NCBI GenBank assembly: GCA_017999365.1
Contig: JAGNLW010000001.1
Span: 1,186,239 to 1,250,238, forward strand
Reading direction: 5' to 3'
Length of the DNA stretch: 64,000 nt
DNA from: Candidatus Aminicenantota bacterium
GTDB taxonomy: Bacteria; Acidobacteriota; Aminicenantia; Aminicenantales; Saccharicenantaceae
Position numbers and translations under genes: made by a program. The stretch's first letter is position 1. Every line of letters starts with the position of its first letter. A model generated the notes under the pieces. That model ran no database searches. It saw only the letters and a program-made list of their open reading frames with translations, and was not told the DNA's origin. Below, one piece after another: positions 27,865 to 35,190 of the stretch.

Positions 27865-27904
27865 ACTGAATAGTTTGATTCTGACATCCGTTCAGGAGGT
27901 GGGT

Positions 27905-28156
27905 ATGGCCGGACGCGAGAAGAGCGACGAAAGCTGCTGCGCCGTCGAGGCCCTCATCAGCGTCGACGAGCGCGGCCAGATGGTCCTGCCCAAGGACGTG
28001 CGGGACGCCGCGGGCATCCGCCCCGGCGACAAGCTGGCCCTGATCGCCTGGAAGAAGGACGGGGCCGTCTGCTGCATGTCCCTGATCAAGGCCGACGAGT
28101 TGAAGGGCATGGTCCGGGGCAAGCTCGGACCGCTCATGAAGGACATCCTCACATAA
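27905..28156 (+). CDS. AbrB/MazE/SpoVT-fold protein with Cys pair (HgcAB-associated type)
   Basis: This 83-residue protein starts at ATG 27905 with a very strong AGGAGGTG. The swapped-hairpin DNA-binding fold is seen in ISVDERGQMVLPKDVRDAAG and PGDKLALIAWKKDG. It carries CC near the N-terminus (DESCCAVEAL) and CC in the middle (AVCCMSLIK), which may bind thiophilic metals. From memory it resembles proteins annotated as HgcAB-associated, often found near arsM. It is 11 bases before arsM in the same operon and could be its As-sensing regulator (inference). Confidence 0.82.
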   Translation: MAGREKSDESCCAVEALISVDERGQMVLPKDVRDAAGIRPGDKLALIAWKKDGAVCCMSLIKADELKGMVRGKLGPLMKDILT

Positions 28157-28167
28157 AGGAAGGACCC

Positions 28168-29019
28168 ATGACAGACAAAGACACCGAGATCAAGAAGCAC
28201 GTCCGCGACCGGTACGCCCGGGCGGCGACGACCGGCTCATCCTGCTGCGGGCCCGCTCCCAGCCCCTGCTGCTGCGGCGGGACGCCGTCCCCGGAGGGGA
28301 CCGAAGCCAGCCGGATGGTCGGCTATTCGGCCGAGGAGCTGGCGGCCATCCCGGCCGGGGCCGACCTCGGGCTCGGCTGCGGCAATCCGACAGCCCTGGC
28401 GGGCCTGAAGCCCGGAGAGACGGTCCTCGACCTCGGCTCGGGCGGCGGCATCGACTGCTTCCTGGCGGCCCGCGGGGTCGGCCCGACCGGCCGGGTCATC
28501 GGCGTGGACATGACCCCGGAGATGATCGACCGGGCCCGGGCCAACGCCCGCGAGACCGGCGCGGCCAACGTCGAATTCCGGCTGGGTGAGATCGAGAACC
28601 TGCCCGTCGCCGACGGCATCGTGGACGTCATCATCTCCAACTGCGTCATCAACCTCTCGACCGACAAGCCCCGCGTCTTCCGCGAGGCCTTCCGCGTCCT
28701 CCGGCCGGGCGGCCGGCTGATGGTCTCCGACCTGGTCCTGACGAAACCGCTGCCCGAGGCCGTCCGCCGGTCGGTCGAGGCCTACGTCGCCTGCATCGCC
28801 GGGGCCATGGTCAAGGACGAGTACCTCGGCGCCATCCGCGGCGCCGGATTCGGGAAGGTCGAGACCGTGAGCGAAAAGGCCTTCCCGGCCGAGCTGGTGC
28901 TCGAGGATTCTCTGGCCGGCGGCGTCGCCGCGAAGCTGAAGCTGTCCCGGGAGGAACTCCAAGGCCACGTCGGCTCGGTCGTCAGCCTGAACGTCGCGGC
29001 GACGAAACCGGGGGCCTAG
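28168..29019 (+). CDS. arsM: Arsenite methyltransferase ArsM
   Basis: The 283-residue SAM-dependent methyltransferase converts arsenite to methylated arsenicals. Motif I is VLDLGSGGGIDCFLAA; the rest of the Rossmann core is VIGVDMTPEMIDRAR and LPVADGIVDVIISNCVINL. Cysteines expected for As(III) binding are seen in GGGIDC, ISNCVINL and YVACIAGAMV. An N-terminal cysteine cluster (SSCCGP, CCCGG) may bind additional arsenic. AAGGAAGGA precedes the start. It forms a two-gene operon with the AbrB-like protein. Confidence 0.94.
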   Translation: MTDKDTEIKKHVRDRYARAATTGSSCCGPAPSPCCCGGTPSPEGTEASRMVGYSAEELAAIPAGADLGLGCGNPTALAGLKPGETVLDLGSGGGIDCFLAARGVGPTGRVIGVDMTPEMIDRARANARETGAANVEFRLGEIENLPVADGIVDVIISNCVINLSTDKPRVFREAFRVLRPGGRLMVSDLVLTKPLPEAVRRSVEAYVACIAGAMVKDEYLGAIRGAGFGKVETVSEKAFPAELVLEDSLAGGVAAKLKLSREELQGHVGSVVSLNVAATKPGA

Positions 29020-29039
29020 CGCCGGTCTCGTCCCGTTCT

Positions 29040-29068
29040 TTGACACGCGGCGGCAGACGGACTATCCT
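29040..29068 (+). promoter_or_regulatory. Sigma-70 promoter of the sigma-54 activator gene
   Basis: TTGACA (29040-29045) and TATCCT (29063-29068) are exactly 17 bases apart, placing transcription near 29075 and the decayed regulator's ATG about 29 bases downstream. GGGGGTG before the ATG is a plausible ribosome site. Confidence 0.75.
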
Positions 29069-29103
29069 CTGCGGGAGACAGGCGCGTTCTCCCGGGGGTG
29101 CAA

Positions 29104-30461
29104 ATGGACCCTGAGCCCTTCCGCCGCGAGTCCCTCTTCGAAGCGGTGCTGAATACCGTCAGCGACGCCATCACGGTGATCGACAGGGACCTCAAGGTCC
29201 TCTATCAGAACGAGGCCGTCCAGAAGCTCTACGGGGCCAAGACCGGCGAGACGTGCTACGAGGCCTATCGCGGGCGCCGGGAGCCCTGCGAGAATTGCAT
29301 CATCCTCGACGTCATCAAGGACGGTCGGCCCTAGAGCGCCCTGCGCGACATCCGCCTGCCGAATGGGAACATCTTGTGGATCGAGGTCTTCGCCGGGCCC
29401 TACCGGGACCGGGACGGCCGGATCATCGGCGCCGTGGAAGTCGTCCGCAACGTGACGGAGCAGATGAGGCTCACGGAGACCTGCGCGACCCTCCGCCGGG
29501 AGATCGAACGCCAGGCCCAGTTCCACAATATCGTCACCCAATCCAAGAGAATGAAGGCCATCTTCCGCCTCGTCGAACGGGTGGCCTCCACGACGAGCTC
29601 GGTCCTCATCACCGGAGAATCCGGGACGGGCAAAGAGCTCATCGCCCGGGCCATCGTCTTCAACTCGGACAGGAAGGACAAGCCCTACGTCACGGTCAAT
29701 TGCGGGGCTATCCCGGAGAACCTGCTCGAGTCGGAGCTGTTCGGCCACGTCCGCGGCGCGTTCACGGGGGCCGTCAGGGACCATCCGGGCGTTCTCGAGG
29801 CCGCCGACGGCGGGACGGCCTTTTTGGATGAGGTCGGCGAGATCCCGCCCGCGGCGCAGGTCAAGCTGCTCCGCTTCCTCCAAGAGGGGGAAATCCGCCG
29901 CGTGGGCGATACGAAGGTCCGGAAGCTCGATGTCCGGATCATCGCGGCCACGAACCGGGACCTCGAAGGGGCCGTCCGGGACGGGACGTTCCGGGAGGAC
30001 CTGTTCTTCCGCTTGAACGTCATCCCCATCGCGCTCCCCCCGCTCAGGGACAGGAAAGAGGACATCCCGCCCCTGGCCGCCCACTTGCTCCAGCGACTCT
30101 GTGACGCGCACTCCCGCAACGTCACAGGCCTTTCTCCGGAGGCCCTGAAGGCCTTCATGACCTACGACTGGCGGGGAACGTGCGGGAGATGGAGAACGCC
30201 ATCGAATACGCCCTGCACCTCACGGACGAGGGGAATCCCATCCGCCCCGGCCAGCTTCCCGCCAAGCTCCTCGCGGAGCCGGACACAGGGTGGAGCCCGG
30301 GCCGCTGCGTCTCGATCGAGGAGTACGCCAAGCGGGCCATCCTCGCGCTCCAGGCGGACCATTCCGAAGAACGGATCGCCGAGATCCTGGGGATCAGCCG
30401 GAAGAACCTGTGGGAAAAGCGGAAGCGGTGGAGCATCCCGAGACCGGGCAAGGACAAGTGA
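29104..30461 (+). pseudogene. Decayed PAS/AAA+/Fis sigma-54-dependent activator (in-frame TAG and frameshift)
   Basis: Domains can be followed in order: PAS (about residues 10-120, with CYEAYRGRREPCENC cysteines suggesting redox or metal sensing), AAA+ with Walker A GESGTGKE, the sigma-54 contact loop GAFTGA and Walker B GTAFLDEVGE, and a C-terminal Fis-type helix-turn-helix (EERIAEILGISRKNLWEKR). Two lesions break it. A TAG at 29332 interrupts the PAS domain in the same frame as the rest. One base is missing near 30172, inside the conserved YDWPGNVREMEN motif, so the last 95 codons are in another frame. Sequencing error could explain one lesion; two favour a pseudogene. Confidence 0.85.
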
Positions 30462-30515
30462 CGCCCCGAGTCCATCGCCCGTCCGCTCGCCGGCTGGACG
30501 ATCCTGCGGAACTCC

Positions 30516-30562
30516 GTTACGTATCGTAACCAGCCTCCTCCCTCTCTGTTGCTTTCGGTAAC
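30516..30562 (+). promoter_or_regulatory. Candidate paired upstream activator sites for the sigma-54 regulator
   Basis: Two 15-base dyads, GTTACGTATCGTAAC (30516-30530) and GTTGCTTTCGGTAAC (30548-30562), share GTTnC...GTAAC. They start 32 bases apart, about three helical turns, and lie 100-146 bases upstream of the -24 element, the usual place for enhancer sites. The remaining part of this 256-base gap (30462-30717) is AT-rich and carries no gene. Confidence 0.55.
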
Positions 30563-30659
30563 ATCGCCCTGACGGCAGATCCTCCCCGCGCGCCCAGGAA
30601 ATGTCTTTATGTGTATTGTATTCAATATGTTATTGAAGGCTTCGACCGTCCACGCAACC

Positions 30660-30676
30660 TTGGCATGCTTTCGGCA
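30660..30676 (+). promoter_or_regulatory. Sigma-54 (-24/-12) promoter
   Basis: TTGGCATG-CTTTC-GGCA: the invariant GG (30662-30663) and GC (30674-30675) are separated by exactly 10 bases, as in the YTGGCACG-N4-TTGC consensus. It lies directly downstream of a sigma-54 activator gene and 42 bases before the first start codon of the small Cys-rich genes. Confidence 0.75.
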
Positions 30677-30717
30677 AAATGGGGGGTGTGGAACGAGAAG
30701 GACAAAAAGGCCCGAAG

Positions 30718-30981
30718 ATGACAGAAGACAAGGATCGGCCTAAGACGGTCAGTACCTGTTTCGATGGATCGCCTTGCGCCGAGAACATGCAGAAGGCCCT
30801 TGGCGGAGGCGGGATCGGCTCGCTGTGCGAACGGCTATTGAGGTCCGCAAGGAAGACGCTCGGCCGTGACCCCCAAGGGCCGCGGGAAGCCATGAGACCG
30901 GTCCGGGAGGAGAGTACTCATTCGAATTCCCGAGCCGTCCAATGTCGGATGAAGGATCAAAACGACGGAGGTATGAAATGA
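30718..30981 (+). CDS. Small Cys-containing protein of unknown function
   Basis: An 87-residue product starting at ATG 30718; the upstream ATG at 30679 lies before the expected sigma-54 transcript start. The N-terminal half has STCFDGSPCAENMQKAL and GSLCERLLRSA, a C-x5-C...C arrangement on amphipathic helices that resembles small proteins seen next to PAS/sigma-54 regulators in anaerobes (from memory). The C-terminal part is polar and low in signature. The stop overlaps the next start (ATGA), arguing that both are translated. It may bind a metal or metalloid; this is inference. Confidence 0.6.
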   Translation: MTEDKDRPKTVSTCFDGSPCAENMQKALGGGGIGSLCERLLRSARKTLGRDPQGPREAMRPVREESTHSNSRAVQCRMKDQNDGGMK

Positions 30982-31160
30982 TCGAATCCCTGATGAAGCT
31001 CCACAAGTGCGCCCACTGCCCGATCGGGTGCCGGGCCTCACGGAAGCCCGGGTCGCTCTTCGGGCGCATCCATCGCTGGCACGCGACCTGGTGGCCGGGC
31101 TGGAAGCTCTACCAGGCGGAACTCGGCGCACGGACGGCTAAAGCCGCTCCGCGCGTCTGA
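30978..31160 (+). CDS. Short Cys/Trp-rich protein of unknown function
   Basis: A 60-residue product with GGAGGT 8 bases before its ATG, overlapping the previous stop by 4 bases. It has KCAHCPIGCRA (C-x2-C-x4-C) followed by RIHRWHATWWPGWKLYQ, an unusual run of His and Trp. The CxxC could hold a metal. It is too short for a confident family, but start signals and coupling support a real gene in the sigma-54 operon. Confidence 0.6.
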   Translation: MIESLMKLHKCAHCPIGCRASRKPGSLFGRIHRWHATWWPGWKLYQAELGARTAKAAPRV

Positions 31161-31199
31161 AGTCCAGATCCGAAAAGACCATTCAGAGGAGGACATGAA

Positions 31200-31567
31200 A
31201 TGAACAACCCGATGAAGGGCGTTGAAGCCGGCGATCCGTCCGGCGACCGCCGGCAGGGCCGGCGTCTCGATGAGATCTCCCTGGCCCTGGTCCTTATCAT
31301 GACCGGAGCGATGTGGCTCTCTCCCGTGACACTGTTGCCCGAGGGCTCCTGGCTCGTGGGCCTGGGACTGATCGTGCTCGGACTGAACGCCGTCAGGCGC
31401 CTCCGGGGCCTCGAGGCGAGCGGCTTCGGCATCATCATAGGTCTGGTCGCGCTCGCGGCCGGGATCTCCCGATCATCCCCGGCTTGCTGATCGTCCTGGG
31501 CGCCGGACTGGTCCTCAGGGCCGCCGCCGGCGGCAAGCGCCGGACGGACCGGCCCGACGCGTCGTGA
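31200..31567 (+). pseudogene. Small membrane protein gene broken by a one-base frameshift
   Basis: AGAGGAGGA precedes the ATG. The frame encodes three hydrophobic helices (SLALVLIMTGAMWLSP; SWLVGLGLIVLGLNAV; FGIIIGLVALAAGI), then goes to a stop at 31488-31490. The continuation (PIIPGLLIVLGAGLVLRAA) is found in another frame and ends at 31567. One base appears to be missing around 31470. The intact product would be about 122 residues, similar to small LiaI/LiaF-type membrane domains; function unknown. Confidence 0.65.
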
Positions 31568-31577
31568 GCGGGGCGCC

Positions 31578-32018
31578 ATGGACATCATGACGGTCATCGC
31601 CCATCCGAACCCCAAGTCGTTCTGCCACGCCCTCCTCGAGGAGTTCGACGCCGGATTGAGAGAGGCCGGGCAGATGAACTTCCCGGCCATCCTCAAGGGC
31701 TGGTTCGAGCGGGTCTTCTCCCCCGGCTTCGCCTACAGCCTGACGCCGGAGGGATGGCGCGGGGAGTCGGCCGGACGCATCCCGCTCTTCCGCCACGAGA
31801 AGGCCCTGGTCATCAACACGACCCACTTCAAGGAAGAGACTTACCAGGGCGACTTCGGCAAGGCCATGGCGCGGATCATCGACGACTGGGGACTGCGCTA
31901 TCCCGGCGTGAAGAAGGTCGAGCACGCCTACTTTTACGGCGCCGACGTGTCGACGCCCGGGCAATGTCGGGACTGGCTCGCTCAGGCGCGCCGGTTGGGG
32001 CGCGAATTCGCCGCCTGA
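31578..32018 (+). pseudogene. NAD(P)H quinone reductase (flavodoxin-like fold) with internal deletion
   Basis: The first 30 residues match family members (VIAHPNPKSFCHALLEEF, FMN-binding loop). The frame then jumps directly to MNFPAILKGWFERVFSPGFAY, the post-active-site segment. Around 50 residues that normally carry the DLYxxGFDP and PLWW parts of the flavin site are missing, so the 146-residue product is shorter than the usual 190-200 and unlikely to bind FMN normally. The frame is otherwise open to the end, consistent with an in-frame deletion. Its 3' end overlaps the convergent ferredoxin gene by 37 bases. Confidence 0.65.
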
Positions 32019-32296
32019 TCGCCTTCCGTGAGCTCCCGGCGTATCTCCCGGATCAAGGCCGCGATCTCCGCGACGTCGGGGAACGAGACGGCCCCGGCCG
32101 GGCACCGGGGCTGGCAGCCGCTGCATCCGACCAGGCAATTGAGGGGCCGGGCGACGACGGGCCGGCCGGCCGTTTCGTCCCATTCGTAGACGCCGTGTTG
32201 GCAGAACTCATAACAGACGCGGCAGCCCGTGCATTTCGCAATTTCGACGGACGGATGCCAGGGGATCCGTTCCCGGGGGACCTTCCGCGCCGTCAT
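31982..32296 (-). CDS. 2[4Fe-4S] ferredoxin-like protein of the ars operon
   Basis: The 104-residue protein starts at ATG 32296, overlapping the ACR3 stop by 4 bases. Eight cysteines form two clusters: C22-x2-C25-x2-C28-x3-C32 ([12 protein letters not shown]) and C54-x3-C58-x2-C61-x3-C65 ([14 protein letters not shown]). It probably carries electrons in the cytoplasm. Last gene of the radical SAM-arsR-acr3 operon, it is a plausible reductant for the radical SAM enzyme (inference). Ferredoxins of this kind are not standard ars genes. Confidence 0.85.
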   Translation of the reverse strand: MTARKVPRERIPWHPSVEIAKCTGCRVCYEFCQHGVYEWDETAGRPVVARPLNCLVGCSGCQPRCPAGAVSFPDVAEIAALIREIRRELTEGDQAANSRPNRRA

Positions 32297-33345
32297 GGCC
32301 GCTCCGCCGCGAAGAACCGGCGCCTGAAATAGAGCGCCACGTTGACCAGGCCGATCATGACCGGCACCTCGACCAGCGGCCCGATGACGGCGGCGAAGGC
32401 CTGGCCCGAGTTGATGCCGAACACCGCGACGGCCACGGCGATGGCCAGCTCGAAGTTGTTGCTGGCCGCCGTGAACGACAGCGTCGCCGCCTTGGGGTAA
32501 TCCGCGCCCGCCCTCTTGCTCAGGACGAACGAGACCAGGAACATGACCACGAAGTAGATCAGGAGCGGGACGGCGATGCGCAGGACGTCGAGCGGGATCT
32601 TGACGATATACTCGCCCTTGAGCGAGAACATGACGACGATGGTGAAGAGGAGCGCGACGAGCGTGAGGGGGCTGATCCGGGGGATGAACTTGGTCTCGTA
32701 CCAGGTCTTGCCCTTGAGCTTGATCAGGCCGAAGCGGGTCACGACGCCGGCCAGGAACGGGATGCCGAGGTAGATGAAGACGCTCTCGGCGATCTGCCGC
32801 ATCGTGATGTCGACGGTCGTCCCCGCCAGTCCCAGCCAGGTCGGGAAGACGGTGATGAAGATGTAGGCGTAGACCGAGAAGAACAGGACCTGGAAGATCG
32901 AATTGAACGCCACCAGGCCCGCGGCGTACTCGCGGTCGCCGCCGGCCAGGTCGTTCCAGACGATGACCATGGCGATGCACCGGGCCAGGCCGATCAGGAT
33001 GAGACCGTACATGTACTCGGGCTTGTCGCGCAGGAAGACGACGGCCAGACCGGACATCAGGAGCGGCCCGATGACCCAGTTCTGGACCAGGGACAGCGCC
33101 AGGACGCGGCCGTTCTTGAAGACGTCGCCGAGCTCCTCGTATTGGACCTTGGCCAGGGGCGGGTACATCATCAGGATGAGCCCGACGGCGATGGGGATGT
33201 TCGTCGTGCCCGACTGGAACCGGTTGATGACGCCGACGACGGCCGGGACGAAGTAGCCCAGCCCGACGCCGGCGGCCATGGCCAGGAAGATCCAGACGGT
33301 CAGGTAACGGTCGAGGAACTTGAGTCTGGTGTTGCCGGGTGTCAT
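32293..33345 (-). CDS. acr3: ACR3 family arsenite efflux transporter
   Basis: ATG 33345 is chosen because AGGAGG lies just upstream and it overlaps the arsR stop by 4 bases. The 350-residue protein has ten helices of the BASS/ACR3 type. The essential Cys lies in helix 4, [13 protein letters not shown] (C123), and the second functional site in [16 protein letters not shown] and [14 protein letters not shown]. It expels As(OH)3 using the membrane potential. Translational coupling on both sides indicates a tight operon with ArsR and ferredoxin. Confidence 0.95.
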   Translation of the reverse strand: MTPGNTRLKFLDRYLTVWIFLAMAAGVGLGYFVPAVVGVINRFQSGTTNIPIAVGLILMMYPPLAKVQYEELGDVFKNGRVLALSLVQNWVIGPLLMSGLAVVFLRDKPEYMYGLILIGLARCIAMVIVWNDLAGGDREYAAGLVAFNSIFQVLFFSVYAYIFITVFPTWLGLAGTTVDITMRQIAESVFIYLGIPFLAGVVTRFGLIKLKGKTWYETKFIPRISPLTLVALLFTIVVMFSLKGEYIVKIPLDVLRIAVPLLIYFVVMFLVSFVLSKRAGADYPKAATLSFTAASNNFELAIAVAVAVFGINSGQAFAAVIGPLVEVPVMIGLVNVALYFRRRFFAAERP

Positions 33346-33731
33346 GCCTTCCTCCTCTCGCCTGGCCGGGGCTCGCAGCCGTCGCGGGCGCGGATGCCCC
33401 GGCGGACGCAGTCCTCGAGCTTGCGGATGTCCCCCGCCCTGCGGACCGGACGGCCGAGGCCCGACCGCGCCAGGCCTTCGACCAGGCCGTCGACGAACGC
33501 GCGGGACCGCGGCGGGATCCGGTAGACCATCCAACGGCCCTGCCGGAGGTCCTCCGCCAATCCCGCCTGGCGCAGGATGCGCATGTGGTGCGAGACCCGC
33601 GATTGCTCCATCCCCAGGATGTGCGTCAGCTCGCAGACGCAGAGCTCGCGCACGCCGAGGAGGAGCATGACCCGCAGCCGGGTCGGATCGGCCAGCGCCT
33701 TGAGGACCGTGACGGCGTCTTTCACGGGCAT
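33342..33731 (-). CDS. arsR: ArsR family metalloregulator
   Basis: The 129-residue winged-helix repressor has [16 protein letters not shown] (helix 1), the As(III)-binding CVC in ELCVCEL (C31, C33; helix 3), and the recognition helix [15 protein letters not shown]. The C-terminal tail ([17 protein letters not shown]) adds two more cysteines that could complete the arsenic site. It overlaps the radical SAM gene by 10 bases and acr3 by 4. It should repress the promoter at about 35.1 kb and release on As(III). Confidence 0.94.
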   Translation of the reverse strand: MPVKDAVTVLKALADPTRLRVMLLLGVRELCVCELTHILGMEQSRVSHHMRILRQAGLAEDLRQGRWMVYRIPPRSRAFVDGLVEGLARSGLGRPVRRAGDIRKLEDCVRRGIRARDGCEPRPGERRKA

Positions 33732-35065
33732 TGGATGACCCCCTGGGCCCACAGGCAGCCGCCGCAGGCCGGGAACGCGTTCCCGTAGCAGTCTTCGCCG
33801 TTCGTCTCGAGCAGCGAACAGCCTCCGCAGACGTGGCAGGGCGAGAAGTCGAAGGCCTTGACCTTGTCCCGGAAGCGGGCGTAGGCCTCGGACTCCCAGA
33901 TGTCGGGAAGGGGCCGCTCGCGGACGCTGCCGAAGTCGTGGGCCCGGACCCGCCGCTCGAGGCCGTAGAGGAAGGTCCGGTGCGAATGAAGGAGCCCCAT
34001 GCAGGGGCTGACCCGGCCGTCCCAGCGGACGAACGCGGTCCGGCCGTGGACGAAGCGGCAGCGGCGGCCGTCGACGGCGACGCGGTTGCCCATGAAGGTC
34101 AGGTTCTCGAATCCCTGGAGCAGGCGGAAGAGCGCGTCCTTGGTCGTGTCGTTGACGTCCATGCGGGGCAGGCTCAGCTCGGTCTTTCCTGGGGCGAAGG
34201 TGAACGTCTCCAGGGTCAGGGTCTGGAGGCAGAGCATCTCCTTCTCCATGGTCTCGCTGTAGGGCAGGACGTGGCTGACCAGGATGCGCCGGGCGCCGAC
34301 CGAGCGGGCCAGGCGGTCGAGGTGGGGGACGTCCCCGAGGTTGGTCTTGGTGACGACGAAAGCGATGGCGATCTCGATCCCGCGTCCGTCGCGGCCGTTG
34401 CGGCGGGCCAGGCGGTCGACGTTCTCGAGGACGCGGGCGAAGCCGGCGCCCGGCCGGGCGGCGGCGAAGCTCTCCTCGGTCGTGCCGTCGAGCGAGATCC
34501 AGAGCGTGTCGAGGCGCTCCCGGAGGAGGCCGTCGACGAGGGCGTCGTCGAGGAGGGTCGCGTTGGTGGTCATCTCGGCCCGCAGGCCGAGCGCCTTGAC
34601 GGCCCGGACCATATCCAGGATGCGGGGATGGGCGGTCGGCTCGCCGAAGCCGCCGAACATGACCGACTCGAGGTGGGGGAAGCGGCCGAGCCCCGCGACG
34701 AGGCCGTCGAACGTCGCGGCGTCCATGTCCCCCATGGGCTCGTCCCAGGTGTTGCGGATGCAGGTCCGGCAGGCCAGGTTGCAGCGCGAAGTCGGCTCGA
34801 TATAGAGGCGGTTGAGGCTGTGGATGTTGGGCAGGACCTCGGCCCGGCCGTTCTCGAGGACGACCTCGAGCTTGGCGCCGGGGAACAGGCCGAGCGACCT
34901 GGCCAGCTCCGGAGGGACGGCCAGGGCGCCGTTCTCGAACCGGAGCTCGTGGACGTCGCGCGGGCCGGAAGGACGGGCCGCGGACGGTCCCCATCCGGCC
35001 TTCTCGTGATAGGCGAGGAGACCGGTCCCTTCGGGCATGTCCCGGGCGAATTTGGGGGCGTTCAT
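33722..35065 (-). CDS. Radical SAM/SPASM protein, ArsR-regulated
   Basis: The 447-residue protein starts at ATG 35065. An AbrB-like N-terminal segment (about 40-80: [21 protein letters not shown]) precedes the radical SAM core with CNLACRTC (95-102) and [10 protein letters not shown]. The C-terminus has SPASM-type cysteines ([26 protein letters not shown]) and so probably two auxiliary clusters. Architecture resembles the radical SAM maturases of tungsten-cofactor oxidoreductases, but no tungsten enzyme is nearby. It is the first gene of an operon with arsR, acr3 and a ferredoxin, so arsenic modification or a metal-related maturation role is suggested (inference). Confidence 0.85.
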   Translation of the reverse strand: MNAPKFARDMPEGTGLLAYHEKAGWGPSAARPSGPRDVHELRFENGALAVPPELARSLGLFPGAKLEVVLENGRAEVLPNIHSLNRLYIEPTSRCNLACRTCIRNTWDEPMGDMDAATFDGLVAGLGRFPHLESVMFGGFGEPTAHPRILDMVRAVKALGLRAEMTTNATLLDDALVDGLLRERLDTLWISLDGTTEESFAAARPGAGFARVLENVDRLARRNGRDGRGIEIAIAFVVTKTNLGDVPHLDRLARSVGARRILVSHVLPYSETMEKEMLCLQTLTLETFTFAPGKTELSLPRMDVNDTTKDALFRLLQGFENLTFMGNRVAVDGRRCRFVHGRTAFVRWDGRVSPCMGLLHSHRTFLYGLERRVRAHDFGSVRERPLPDIWESEAYARFRDKVKAFDFSPCHVCGGCSLLETNGEDCYGNAFPACGGCLWAQGVIQCP

Positions 35066-35074
35066 GGGGCCAAC

Positions 35075-35094
35075 ATATGAAGATATATTCATAT
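35075..35094. promoter_or_regulatory. ArsR/SmtB-type operator
   Basis: ATATGAA-GATATA-TTCATAT, a perfect 7-6-7 inverted repeat, 10 bases upstream of the radical SAM ATG. Its TGAA-N6-TTCA core in an AT-rich frame matches the classic ArsR/SmtB site. It overlaps the only AT-rich promoter-like region of the operon. Confidence 0.75.
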
Positions 35095-35190
35095 ATTAAA
35101 AGCGGATGGCTGTCAACGCGGGTCACGGCCGGCCGGGCCCGGAGCGGGCGGCCCCTGGTCACGGCCCGCGATCCGGGTTAGAATCCGGGC

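Noticed and set aside
28237-29046. Minus-strand open frame opposite arsM
   Set aside because: Gly/Asp/Val shadow; ArsM motifs and ribosome site lie on the plus strand.
30679-30717. Upstream ATG for the first small Cys-rich gene
   Set aside because: It lies before the expected start of the sigma-54 transcript (about 30687), so it cannot be used from that promoter.
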